Source of the DNA: Gracilaria gracilis
Taxonomy: Eukaryota > Rhodophyta > Florideophyceae > Gracilariales > Gracilariaceae
Direction of reading: 5' to 3'
DNA length: 64,000 nt
Assembly: GCA_030374805.1 (NCBI GenBank)
Contig: JARGSG010000004.1
Location: 1,364,001 to 1,428,000, forward strand
Shown here one piece after another: positions 42,841 to 55,068 of the stretch. The first letter of the stretch is position 1. Each line of letters starts with the position of its first letter. A program made the position numbers and the translations under genes. The notes under the pieces are model-generated. The model worked only from the letters and a program-made list of their open reading frames with translations. It had not been told where the DNA came from and did not search any database.

Positions 42841-45800
42841 GGGTGACGGCCGCCACGACGCTTGGGTACTTACCATTGAGCGTGGGCCTATTTAAATACG
42901 GTATTTAATTATAGTTTGCAGAGCTAGACTACTTAGAGCTCCGAGGACCATTGCTGGCGTACAGATTAAAGCCCCACCAACCAAGTTGGCTCTCGACTCT
43001 TGCGCCTTCGGCGGTCATCGATTTCTTTAAGTAAAGAGGCTCTGTTGCCTACGGATAGTCTATCCTCCCTGCGTCCTCTAAAGAAACCCAACTGTGAGTG
43101 TGTTTTACCGCTGTTTCTCTCGTTCGACCCTCTACAGGTGTAACCCCGTTGTTTACCGTACCTTTTTCCCAGTAGCCCCTTTCTTCTCTCCGTTTCTCAC
43201 TCCCGCGGATTCCTTTTTTCTTTTCCCCATTTCCGTGGACTCGTGCCTCTTGGGAGGATACATCAACCCACACACGTGGTGTCCCACCGGTTCTATTTTC
43301 AACTCCCTACACTCTGTCGTGACGCCTTGGCCTCGGCTTACACCCAATTTCGTCGTGCTCTGCCGTAGAGGCTCCGTCTGCTGACTTCTCTCCAAGAGAG
43401 GAAGATCTCGAACTTTTTCGTAGTGTCTTTCCGTCTCTGGCGTTGCACTACAAAATGGTCTCTCCACCTAGAACGGAGTGGTCACTCTCGTGTTTTTGGC
43501 CTCCTTGAGGTTCGTTCCTACATCGATGGAGGTTTCCGTGTGAACGGTTGATCGATTACCGATGTCTCGGAAGCCGTCGAGGGCGGAACCTGCGGATGGT
43601 TGCAGTTGTTCCCAAAATGGTGGTGTATTGCCCGACACTAGGTTGATTTCGAAAACACTTATTCGCCCTGGCTTTAAATTGGAAGCGAAGAGGTCTTCGC
43701 GGACCTCTGGCCAACCATCGGCACGCCGGAAACTTTCCTTTAACCTTTTTGCTCCCCTCTATTGAAGGTTCTGGCCCGGCTTCAGCCGTTGCTGTGGCGG
43801 CTCGCCCTGTCACAGTTACACCCGCTGCTGTGGTGGTGGTTCAGCCCCATCGGAAGAAGGATGGCACCCCCCAGAGTTTCACTGTGGAAAAGTAAGTGCG
43901 CGAGCTGTGCACTGCTTATAATTCCCTGGTCGGGGTGGTTAACGCTCTTAGCCAACAAGCGGATGGCTCACCTGTAAAGGATGTTGCTGAGAATTTCCAT
44001 ACGCTACGGTCTGAGGTCAACACCATGTGGGAATGTTTTGGTGGACCTGCTGCCTTCGTCGAAGGAATTGAAACCCGATTCGATCGTGTGCACGTCCTTC
44101 TGGAGACGTTGGAACAAACCATTCTCGTGGATGCCCCCGCACTAACAGACTGGTCGCTGTATCGCACCGTCTCAAGAATGACACTCGTGAGAAGAACCGC
44201 CGTCGGCGGAAAGATCAACTGGACAACCAGGTCTCAGACTCATCGTCTTCGTCGGTTTCGGACCCGAACAACTCGGATACTGCTGACTCGTCAGATTGGT
44301 CGTCTGGCGTTGATCTTGTAATGCACTCGTCTCACTCTAAGGAGTCTACAATCACACAAAATGTGTTTCTTGCCCGTAGGAAAGCACGAAATCATTCCGG
44401 CTTGAAGGGTCTGAAGCACATCAACCCAATGTATCGGAAGTTGTTTTCATACCATTACTACCGTCTGGAAGACTCTTCATTAGATCTTACACCCCGTGGT
44501 ACGGGAAATTTCAATGAGCATATCAAGGGGATGCAGCTCTCGTTTTGAAATTATTTGTTTACTGGAGAATACCGAATCTTGGTGCGGGATTTCTTGCACG
44601 CTTTTTAGCGGAAGCTGGGATCCGCGGGATAAACAAAGGCCAAGCCTTCGTGGCGCTACCATATTTCTTACGTGGAATGGCTGAGGACCAGTACAACTTT
44701 GTAAGAGGTTCTTCACGAGCCTCCGAAGGAGGAGTTACCTGCTGGCCCGAAGTAGTGCAGTATCTGCTACGGTCATAAACAACGAACGACGCCATTCATG
44801 GGGCAATCCTCGTATTTCGAGACATGCGTCAACGCTCAGACGAGACGGAAACCGATTTCTCGGTAATTCCGAACCAGACTTTCCAGCGCTGTGGGAATGT
44901 CTACCCCGCTACTGAGCGTCGTACAATGTTTAGTGACGAATTGGACCCAAATATACGGACTTTTGTCGCCCGCTACCTTGAGAACAAGCGGAAAATCACA
45001 TACCTCGAGCCCATTCAGTATGCAAGAGCTTAGGAAGATGCGCTTCGCGCTAGGCCTACGACTATTCGGTCCAAATCGGCCAAGTCTTTCTTGATGGACA
45101 CACGGTTCTCATCTCTCTCGCTCTTCGCCGATCAGGTACCTCCACAAGATTACGATAACGTCCAGCCCACTCAGAGCTTTGTCGACTCCATCCCAACAAC
45201 AGAACTCCCGTCGAGGACGGATGATTCCTTCGAGAATGCCCAGGAAGGCACCATACTATACACCGATGTCCTTGGAGATCATGGGCCCGAATCTCGTATT
45301 TCAACAGAGGAACCCGTTATCAACGGCCAGGATGGCAGGATTGCCGCCCAGCGGTACGCTCCACGGATCATCGGAATGAACCGCCTCTTCAGGGTATTCA
45401 AGCATTGATATGCCGTCTCTGCTACAGCCATGATCACAAGTCACCACAGTGCCTCCTCTCTATGCGAGAAATGGCCAAGGTGACGATGAGCTGTGAGTCC
45501 CTCACTCCAAAGAAGAAGCCTTCCGTCTCGACGACGTCGTATCTCCGTGCCAATACCAACTTCACTCACGTCGTACTGACAGCGCCGCCACCGCAGCACA
45601 TGCCAGTAAAAACGTTCCAACCAACGGCTTCGGCTCATCACGTTGCGAGGGGACCAAACACCGCTACCGCGGAAACCTAAGGCCTGCGTGCCCAAGCAGT
45701 CGTGGTTAAGGAACCTGAGCAACCGCCCCAGGCGGGGGATCAGGGAAACTGATCGAGGGAGTCTCCCATTCGGAGAGAAGTTCTCATAGTCGAGGCTGTT

Positions 45801-48800
45801 GGCGTTCGTAGTGTCGCCGCCTTGCTCCCCGGTGAAAATCCTGTCGATGAAAGACACCGACGACGCGGACCCAGAACATTTTGGGGTTCCCGGTCGACCG
45901 TGGATACGGGTTAAGAATAACCCGCTCCCGGATAGATTCCTGGTTATGGTCAAGCGTAACTAAAAGGTGTACGCTGACCTAGGTTTAAACCTCCAGTTCA
46001 TTTTCCGCATTTTCACTGTGTTTCACACAGGCGCTGGACCGAACTTCATTGTGGGATCTCTTTTGCCACCGCATGTGCGAGCACATATTCGCTGCCAAGC
46101 GGTACCAGTCTTCACAGACGCGAACAAAAACCTGTTCAAAACGGCAGGAAACATTGACCTATTCGTGCGTCTCGGAACCTCCGTGGTGAAGCTCGACTTT
46201 ATAGTGTGTCAGTCATTGGGTGCTCCAGTTATCTTGGGATGTGATTACTGCGACAGATTTTTTGATGCAATTAGGTCCCGCAGGCGTGTGGAATTCGAGG
46301 ACGGTTCATCAGTCCCGATTGTCCGTCGCCCGCTGAAACGTGCGTCGGAGAAGCAAGATGCACTCCCTGCTGCGCAGGAACCACAGCTCGCTAAACGCGA
46401 ATCCACAAAGCTCCGCGTAGCCGCGTCGGTTTCCATCCCGCCAGAATCCCAAGTAATGGTGAAGGTCAATTCCCGTCAACACTGGCTTCGGGTTATTCTA
46501 CCATCGCCCTCGTTGTAAGAGAAGTACCAACTCGCTGTAGCGAATGGTCTTATGCACGTCAAACCCAATACTCCGTTTTGAATACTTGTTGCCTACCTTG
46601 GCAACACCACACAGTACCTGCTAAAGACCCAAGTAATGGGATTGGTCACACCGCACCCACTAGTGATGCTCCCAACCCGGATGACGACCGCCAATGTGCT
46701 CGGATTTTTATCCTCTAAGGGGGGAAGCGATCCAGAACACCCCCGAAGTTCCGTAAAAGAAGGGGAAGGGTACTGCCGTTTCAACGGACTGTTTGCCGAA
46801 TAACTCAGAATCATTGCCCATATCCGACACTAAGAGGCATGGTTCAACGAGCTATGACCGGTTTCAACCCGTTAAGGCTCTCGAAGAACTCCATATCAGC
46901 CATGTGCCGGAATCACACTAAGAAAGCTTGAGAAACATGTTACAGGAATTTACCCCAATGTTGAATGGCTCTATTGGAGAGATCAACGCTACAGAACACC
47001 GGATGGAGTTAATGCCAGAAACGCGACCGATTGCGCAACCTCTTACAGAGCAAGACCAAAAACCCAGGAAGAATAACAGTTCCAGGTGGACAAGATGCTC
47101 CGCGCAGGCATGATTGAGTCCGCTCAGTCGTCCTTGGCATCCCCAGTGGTACTGTCACTCAAAGCGAACGGAACCTGGAGGTTCTGTGGTGACTACCGCT
47201 GGCTGAATTCCGTGACGATCAGGGACACACACACCATTCCTCGTATGGACGAGTGCATCGATTCTCTCGGAAACGCAACGGTATTCATGGCAACGGTCGC
47301 AACTTGGAATTACTGGCAAGTTCTCGTAAGGGAGCAAGGCCGCGGTAAGACCGCGTTTTTATGCCACGCTGGATCCTAACGCTTTAACGCTTTAACCCTA
47401 TGCTCTTTTGTCTCACCAATGCCCCCGCAACCTTCCAGCGTGCTGTCGACCTCTTGTTGAACCGCTACAAGTGGCGGACTTTTCTAGTCTAGCAAGCTGA
47501 AATTATTGTCTTCTCCTGTAATCTGAATGACCATTTCACCCTCGTCAGGGACATAATGTCTACTCTGCGTGACGCAGGAATAACCCTCAAGCTGAAGAAC
47601 TATGAGTTCTTCACAAACACTGTCAAGTATCTGGGCATCTTCATCCGTTCAGGACGGTTGTCGATCGAGTAAGTGCGAGTGAAGTCCCTCGCCGAGGCAA
47701 ATTACCCGTGAACCCAAACGGAATTGTGCTCCTTCTTGGGATTGGTCAACTTCTATCGACGGTTTTTCCTGGATATCACGGCATCTCTCAAGGCACTTTT
47801 GCGGAAAGTCCAGCTTCCGAAACTGGACCCATTCACGCCTGTGGAGAAAGAGTAATTTAGCTCTTTAAAGGAGGCTGTCACAACTGCCTCGATTCTATCG
47901 TTGCCGTAGCCCGGACTACCTTACTCCGTGGACACGGATTGGAGTGACTACCAAGTGAGTTGCGCTCTAGTACAGGCCACCCCCGAAGGAAAACGTAAGC
48001 CCATTGGTTTCTAGTCGCGCTCTCTCAACGTTCATGAACGGAACTACTCCGCTTCGAAGAGAGAGTGTCGCGCAGTAGTATGGGCACTGTTCAATCTTGG
48101 CCCCTATCTTATGGGCGTTCACTTCCCCATTTATACGGACCACTTCTCACTGATGTGGTTGATGTACATCACCAACCCTTCGAGCCGCGTCATGCACTTG
48201 AGGCTCCGCGTAGCGGAATTCGGTTTTCAAGTCATGTATAAGAAGAGAATACAGAACACACAAGCCGATGCATTGTCGCGTTTACCTACGAATGGGAAAG
48301 GACTACCCTCGGGAGATGAAGAGATCCCATTTTTCGTCGGTGGCGAGGTGGAGCCGAAAGATCCAGAATTGGAATTCGACAAGTGGCCAGAAGACTGGGA
48401 ACTCGTCGATGGATTGGGTGATATACTAGTCGTGGACGAGACCGAGGCTGACCAGCCCCTGCCGGGGTACTCTGTCACAGTAACATTGTAGTAAATGATC
48501 CTAGAACAGACTGGCAATCCTCTCTGCATGCGCATTTCTGCCCGTCCTAACGGTGGTGCTGCCCTCCCGTTCGAGGATAATAACATTGGCTACCTCGTAG
48601 GAATGATCGAGTCACACCCACAAGTGGTGGTACCCCACACGCTGTAGTCGCGGATAATCCAATTATCGCATCAGGCGAAGCCAGGTGGAAGAAAATTATA
48701 CTTAACTCTGCAAAGGGACTTTTACTGGCCCACCATGGCGGTCAGTTGCTACGCAACGGTGCAGTTCTGTACCGAGTGCGCGGAGAACGCCCTCAGGTAA

Positions 48801-48890
48801 CAGTGGTTCTTGGCGAAGTTGGTACTGTAAAAGAGCAGTATGTGTACCAATAGTGACTGTAGGTGCCGAAAAATGTCCACGCGATGGCCT
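42841..48890 (+). mobile_element. Ty3/gypsy LTR retrotransposon remnant, heavily broken
   Basis: A plus-strand remnant. Parts in order are gag-like sequence (about 43.6-45.4 kb), a CCHC zinc knuckle (CRLCYSHDHKSPQC at about 45405-45450), aspartic protease (about 45.97-46.4 kb, with VILGCDYCDRF), reverse transcriptase (about 46.9-47.8 kb, with SLASPVVLSLKANGTWRFC and FCGDYRWLNS), RNase H (about 47.9-48.3 kb, YTDHFSLMWL and NTQADALSRL) and the start of integrase (about 48.7 kb, LQRDFYWP). It ends inside integrase. No LTR pair was recognised, and the left boundary is uncertain (42841-43560). Ten or more breaks and loss of the 3' part make it an old fossil. Confidence 0.85.
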
Positions 48891-49001
48891 TGTGGCACGG
48901 CCTGAATTTTTGGAGTTTTTTAATTGGCGCATAATATGTCCGTTAGGATGCCAACGGATTTCCACCGGCCATAAAATGGCCTTTCCTGTCCTCGAAAGTA
49001 A

Positions 49002-52000
49002 TTGTTAGTCCACCTTTTGGTCTCATGGAGACCCGGCTGCGCGCTGGCGTCGTTGCGCCAATTGCCACAGGTGCTCGACTCCACCGGGGAGGCGTTGCTT
49101 CCGCTCACTTACCGCCAATGCGCCACTCGGTATGCGCATGTCCCGGCCTCCTTCCTCCGCGACTTTGTTGCGCACAGTCTGCCGCGCGCGGTGCATCTGC
49201 ATGCGCCGGCCATGCGGCTTGCCACTGGGCGCTTCGCCGTCGCACCGCCCAAGAAAATGCGCGCCGCCCGCCGTGACGCCGTCGCCCGCCCGCCCGCCCG
49301 CCCGCCCGGGCTCTCTGGTCGCGTGCTCCCCATGCTGCGCGACGTCTCTACCAGCTCTATACAGCCGTCGCTACAACCTCTATCGCTTACGCTTCTCCCC
49401 CCCGGCTTACCGCACGCTCAAGCGCCTGGTTGGGCACCACTTTCCCGTCTTCGCCACGCTGTTCGACCACTCTGCGCGCCTAATCGTCACCGCTAGGGAT
49501 GATAAACTCATCAAGGTATGGTGCGCACACACCGCTTTCCTTCAACACACCCTGCGTGGCCACAACAGCAATCTCGTCAAGTTCGTCATCCATTCCACCA
49601 AGCCGCAAATCATCTCAGCCAGCAGCGACATGACGCTTCGTTTGTGGGACCTAACTACGGGCGCTGCGCTGCACGTGCTGGACGGCGGAGCCAAGGAAGT
49701 CAATGCCTTGCAATGCAGCCCGTGTCCAGATCGCCCCTACCTGGTCTCCGGCGGCGCTGACGGTTCCGTACGTTTCTGGAACGCCGATCAATTTGAGGCT
49801 GGCTGCATTTGCATTCCCACTCCGAACCGTCCACCGTCTCGTTACGCTTCTGATTCGTTGCGTAATGCCCGCGCTGTTGCTACATCCGCCACAGCGCCAC
49901 TATCTCCGCTGCCGGGTTCTGCCCAACCTCCTACTGCTGCCGTCTCTGCTGCTGCTGTATCGGTGCCAGCTGCTTCCGTTTCTCAATCTTCTGCCGCAGG
50001 CGCGTCGTCGCCTCCGCTCGGAGTGCCTGCTGAACCTCTTCGAACTGGGGCGGCACATAGCATGGTGAGTGGCACTCCCACCTACGAAATACCCAGCGTA
50101 TGCTTTAATGCGGGTGCAACGCGCTTAGCTGTGAGCGGTACGGATTGCGTTGCTCATGTTTACGCAATTGACAAGCCTCAAGCCGAAGACTCTGTGTTAC
50201 GGCGCGTGCGCTTGCTCACATCGTTGCGAGGTCATTCTGAGCTCATTAGCCAAGTTCTGTTCTCCCAAAATGGGAGCACTATAGTCACCGCTTATCAAGA
50301 CGGTACATCCAGAATGTGGAACCGTACGAAAGCTAGGCTCCCCCCTGCCCGCGGCAGAGCTGCATCTGTGGAAGGTATGGGCTCCTGGAGCTATAAGATT
50401 CTTGATCGTCAATCTCAAATACAAGCGGATGCCCCAAGTATGCTCAGTGGTGCGGCGTCCAGTTCAGCTTGGGGGAGTATTGTACCGAGAATGCGTCGCC
50501 CAGTGTTTCCGGTGTCCGTTTTTGCCGTACTTTGGTCACATGATGATCGCTATGTCTTCACCGCCACGTCGGATGCCAACATTCGCGTATGGTATGCCGA
50601 TACTGGTGAACTTGGGCGTGTGTTGCATGCTCATGAAGGAGAAATCTTTGTCATGGATTGCCATCCCCTGAATGGGCGCATACTTCTTTCTGGCGGATAT
50701 GATGGCGAAGTCATTTTGTGGGATGTTGAGACTGGCGCTAAGCTGCGCTCCTTCTCGATTGTGGAGCAAGTAGCGCCAGAGCCATCCCACGGTGATCTAC
50801 CTGTGCCAGTGAAAGCGCCGAACATCATCGATGGCCAGTTCTCAGCTGATGGTTTGAGCTTTGTAACCGCGGACACCTCAGGAGCAATCAATTTGTTTGG
50901 CATTGACTCGGGTGAAGCAACCGCACTCGCCCCGGAGGAGCATTTCTTTGCTAATGACTGTACACCGTTTCGAAGGGATGCACAACAGCGCGCAGTGGAT
51001 GAAAACACAGGTGTTCTGCTTCACCTGGCGCCGAGGGGAAGATTGTGTGATAGAGAGCTACGGCCACATCCTCCAGAGTTACAGCCTAACACACCTCACA
51101 TGGGTTTTCCACTGGTTAATGTGCGAGACAAGGTGGATAACGCCATTTAGCAACCTACCGTCACGTTTAAGTCAACTAGCTATGCCCGGGATCCTAACTG
51201 TGATGCATTATTAAAGGGCACAAAAGAGATTCGAGAGAATCAGGAGAAGGAAGAGAAGAGATTGCTGAGAGAAGCGAGGAATATGCGACGTCGAATGATT
51301 ATGGAGCGAGAACGAATTGCCCTAGAGAAAGCGGATGGCCCTGTGGGCATTCCGTTCCGCGATTTTGAAGCCCCTGATTCGGAATACGAGGACTCGGACG
51401 AAGATTTTGACTGCGATGCCAACCTGTCTGATGACTCTGACTCGTCCTCCTCTTCTGACGACGACGATGATGATGATGAAGATGAGATGTGTGAACGAAT
51501 GCCTGAAGATGGTGAGAATGATGGAGAGCAAGAAATACGACCAGTGCGTAGAAAAAGGCAAAGAACCTCTACGAATGAGCAAAGGTGGGCAAGGCCCCGC
51601 GGATGACGTTACTGGAGAGAAATCTGTGGGGCGTCCGGAGTTTGGTGAACAGCCTGAAGTTGACGAGGTATTGAAGAACTCTCCACAAAATGGAGAGTCC
51701 CATTCACTGCTAGAGGCCTTATCGAATTTCAGTTCTGCTCCAGTGCTCATTGGTGCATCTGCTCAAAATCGAAAGCGAAGAATGCGAATATGCACTAGAA
51801 ACACCCCTTTTCAAGCCAGATCAGGAGGGTCACGGAAAGGCCACCGTCTTGGTGCTATAGATTACGCAGCGGACTCACACACAGGGGCGTTACGTCAAGA
51901 AAGAAACCATGTCAGAGGATCTCAAAGCGTTGGTTCATGTTACGGGCACGTCAATCAAACAGAAGCTGGAGGTAATGTGGTGTCCCAGATTCCACTAAAT

Positions 52001-54472
52001 CCTTCTTTTACGAGCGAAAGAGTTGACATGAAGGGGGCCAATGAAGCTGTTTTTAAATGTATTGAAGACCATCAGGGAGATAGTGCCAGCTGCTTCTGGC
52101 CATGACCTTCAATTCCACACCCAGATTCTCGGAGTCGAACTTCCCCTCACGAGCAAATGCAAAATCGTTCCTTTGTTGATGGTTCTCCTGACTGTGGTAT
52201 CAAAAACGCAGAAGTACGGAATGTCAGCAAACCTGATGGGAATGACAAGAGCGTACTATCAGACTTCCCAGTTCGTCTAACACGACGACAACGACGTGAA
52301 AGAACAAGAAATGGTGTCAGTAACGACGATTCAATTGAGAAATTTAATCATGTGGTTGATATAGACGAAGTTGCTCAGAGAGAACTTGAGATTTTGAAGG
52401 CTCAGCGAAATGACCGATACCACAAGAAGAGAAGGCGGAGGAAACATCGGAGAACGGCGATGAATGCTTTTTCAGCGGCGACCCTGATAAACGTTATAAC
52501 AAGTGGATTGACCCAAAAAGAGTTTCTGGTCTGCGAACGAGACCCACCAGAAGAACTTCGAAGAGCAACGACCTTATGTTATCTAAAGAGCGGGTAACTG
52601 GGGCAACTGAGAATGACATAAAGTCTTTAGAGGCCTCGACATGGCTAAGGTCAACTTCAACGCCGTATGTATACGTTCCGCAACTTGGAGACGATTTAAT
52701 GTATTTCCCTGGTGGCCATATAACAGCGATGGAGGTGTCAAGGTCTTCCGGTCTAGATCCGCTGTTAGACAACGCTGACTTCAAGAGAAAGGGATTGGAG
52801 GTTCTCGACGGATATTTGTTTTCGACGGATCAGCTGCCTCTTCATTTTCAGGTTGTTGACGTGCACTGCGATTTCCCGACACTTCTTGCACCGAAAGGGA
52901 GAAATGTAGGGTCGCGAAGAGGTGGGAAAAGACAACCAGATGGGAATGTTGTGAAGCCGAAGACAAAGTTAATTCTCACGTTACAAATGGTTTCTCCTCC
53001 GCGACGACGCTCTGGGCAATCAACTGCTTTTGTTCTTTCCTATTTTCCTGTCGATGTTCCTGAATACCTTGTTTCAACAATTCGAGTCAACGCTGCTCTG
53101 AGCCGTACATGGAAACCTTCAGACCCTTTTCGAATTCTATTCTTAAACGAAAAGAGAGCATGGCAGTATTATACAGGCAAGGTGAGATAAGTGAAATCAA
53201 CTATTCGCACCTCGATTTAGAATTCGATCGATGTTGATTACGATAATGAAAGTGGTCGGGAGAAAGAAAACGTGGATCTTGTGTCTCCGTGGGAGTTAGA
53301 ACCGTTTGACTTGCTAGAAGGTTCAAAAAGTGTGCACTATCATCATGGAAGCACATTTAACATCAGTGGAGTCTGGTTTGTTCCCTGCCATTGCTCGAGA
53401 ACTAGAAGTTATGAAGCAGAGTGTATCACACTGGAGAGCTCAGCTATTGTGGTTAGAAACAACCGTATATCTTGCGTCTGCCCCTGATTATTGTGTGACT
53501 ATTCCATGTCCAATGGATCTGAACACTGTCCTTGTTCGTCTGTGCACCGGGTATTATCGGCATTATGTAGCATTTTGTTTTGACTTGTTGCTGTTGAAGA
53601 ATAATGCCATTCATTATCATGGGTCAAAATCCGAAGCAGGCCGACTGGCGGATACTGCGTTCACAGAAATCAGAGACTTGGCAGATACGGTTCGTGCACA
53701 GTTCTCATTTCCTTGGATACCGTTTCAAGCAAGCCACGGAATTCAGCTCGGAACAGATGTCGGAGGTCAGTCTACAGGCCGTTTTGTTTATCCACGTGCT
53801 GCACATATTGAATTGAGTGCCTTCCATGGGATTTCTTCTGCCCATACGCCTTCAGTACCCTCAACGCGCAACGGACCAGTTCCCGTTACCCCGCGAGAAT
53901 CTTTGAGTGGTATCGCAACCCTACTTCATCATTATCCTGAAAATGCAAGTCCGACCATGTTGGCTCGACCTACGCAACGAGCGTGGAACACCATGTTACG
54001 CTTCGGCGCCTCGCAAGTACCACATTCTTTTCACCAAAGTCATCCAATGTCAGGAATAGGTCTTCCACCGGCACTGCCGGGTATGCGTCTTCAGGGAGCA
54101 TCAATACAAACCGCGGGAAGGGGGCCAAAAGCCTCTACTCTGGGTCAAGGAGAGAGGCAGGGAGCTGCAAGTGTCCACAGGACAGCTGGAAGTGTTCATA
54201 TGGGAGGGGGACAGGGCTCATCAGCAAGCGTTGTTGCCACTGCTGGTACGCTGCCCGTCATCGGTGGAACACCTCCAACTGGCGTTGCTCTCATTACTCC
54301 TCAAACCAGTCAACGGGTGCAATCAGGTAGTGCTCGTATGGTAACAAATTCAACCCAATCTAATGTCACGCAGCGCTTTCAGATGCGTTTACCGCTGCCA
54401 AATGGACCCCTGCCAAGTCTCACTGTAGCACGCCCAGGAGCATCCAGCTCGTTTCCAATTCCTCCGTTTTAG
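49002..54472 (+). CDS. BRWD/PHIP-like WD40, crypto-Tudor and bromodomain protein, multi-exon
   Basis: Family proteins read chromatin (histone methyl- and acetyl-lysine) and can serve as CRL4 substrate receptors. An N-terminal helical part (49002-49317, TYRQCATRYAHVPASFLRDF) leads to YSRRYNLYRLRF, then a WD40 propeller (49.4-50.95 kb: RLVGHHFPVFATLFDHSARLI, GHNSNLVKF, DMTLRLWD, ADGSVRFWN, GHSELISQVLF, SDANIRVWYADTG, YDGEVILWD). The family marker after the propeller follows (NDCTPFRRDAQQRAVDENTG). An acidic linker (51.4 kb), a basic linker, and the crypto-Tudor region come next (VYVPQLGDDLMYFPGGH; VPEYLVSTIRVNAALSRTW; VDLVSPWELEPFD). The bromodomain (about 53.4-53.7 kb, APDYCVTIPCPMDLNTVL, KNNAIHYHGSKSE) and a Ser/Gly/Pro-rich tail end at TAG. 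Exons are joined by introns of about 35-42 nt, listed separately. The 5' end is unsure: no ATG precedes TYRQ in frame within the first exon, which starts about 100 bp after a gypsy remnant. Confidence 0.85.
49285..49309. repeat. GCCC tetranucleotide run
   Basis: Six or so uninterrupted units of CGCC/GCCC lie inside the first exon of the BRWD-like gene, encoding a Pro/Arg/Ala stretch. This is slippage-prone DNA. Confidence 0.8.
49318..49354 (+). other. 37-nt intron 1 of BRWD-like gene
   Basis: It starts GTCGCG and ends CTACCAG. Removal moves the frame so that RPPGLS joins A-LYSRRYNLYRLRF, matching the family segment that precedes the first WD repeat. Confidence 0.75.
51115..51150 (+). other. 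36-nt intron 2 of BRWD-like gene
   Basis: GTTAATGTG...ATTTAG. It contains the only in-frame stop (TAG, 51148-51150) between the WD40 part and the acidic linker. Its length is a multiple of three, so the frame is kept. Confidence 0.65.
51548..51584 (+). other. 37-nt intron 3 of BRWD-like gene
   Basis: GTAGAAAAAG...GCAAAG. It shifts the frame from IRPVR to GQGPADDVTGEK and avoids the TGA at 51604. Confidence 0.65.
52083..52124 (+). other. 42-nt intron 4 of BRWD-like gene
   Basis: GTGCCAGCTG...CACCCAG. It removes an in-frame TGA (52103-52105) without a change of frame. Flanking protein becomes HQGDN-SRSRTSPHE. Confidence 0.6.
52529..52563 (+). other. 35-nt candidate intron 5 of BRWD-like gene
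   Basis: GTCTGCGAAC...CTTCGAAG. It gives the needed frame change from TQKEFL to SNDLMLSKERV ahead of the crypto-Tudor region. Alternative joins between 52370 and 52440 (62-71 nt) also give the frame change, so this one is tentative. Confidence 0.4.
53182..53220 (+). other. 39-nt intron 6 of BRWD-like gene
   Basis: GTGAGATAAG...CGATTTAG with a near-ideal donor (AAG/GTGAGA). It joins YTGK to NSIDVDYDNES and so restores the family order crypto-Tudor then VSPWELEPFD. In-frame, it removes TAA. Confidence 0.85.
53330..53366 (+). other. 37-nt intron 7 of BRWD-like gene
   Basis: GTGTGCACTA...AACATCAG. It shifts the frame so that LLEGSK joins M-ESGLFPAIAREL and the bromodomain, as the family order requires. 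Confidence 0.75.
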
Positions 54473-55068
54473 ACGGGTTGTTGGAAACCGCATCAAAGAC
54501 CGGTAGGAACATAGGACCGTCGCTACCGAAGCACCTTGTTCACCGTGGCGGTGAAGTTCGCACAGGTACATACAATACGAACTTGCGGTCGCCTTTGGCT
54601 TTACAATCCAGACGGACCAGGGGCGGTAGTACGGCTGGCGAAGGCGGTGCGAATAGTTGGGCTAATGGAAGGTGCTGGCGGTATGTTTCATCACCAAACA
54701 TCAACATCTGACATTCATCTACCTCTCCCGATGCACGGAAGGTCGCAGAGCCCTATATCTCCCACTCCGATTGGAACTGACGCATCAAATCAAGCTCATG
54801 GCCAACACAATCAGTTTGCTACTACAAACAAGGGAGCCCGATATCAAGAATACTCCACGTCTTCAATGGCTGCAGCCGAATCTACAATGAGCTGTGGTGG
54901 GGCAGAGGTTGCGCAGCATGCCGCTACGGCAGAATGGGCTGAAATGACACCAGTCTCTAGGCCAAGACGAGCGATTTATTAACTTTGTTCATCTAACTAA
55001 TGGCACGATTCAACTTGTAAAGATTTCATTCACATTTAGCGAAGTACAAACTATCCACTCAGAACGAG
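54473..55068. other. Downstream of BRWD-like gene; open frame of uncertain status
   Basis: A 149-codon plus frame (54536-54982, ending SRPRRAIY then TAA) is Ser/Thr/Ala/Gly-rich like the BRWD tail. It could be a further exon of that gene if the TAG at 54470-54472 is intronic, but no clean GT-AG pair in the same size class links them. Confidence 0.35.

Noticed and set aside
51452-51490. GAC/GAT repeat as a separate microsatellite
   Set aside because: It is coding sequence for the acidic linker of the BRWD-like protein, which explains it.
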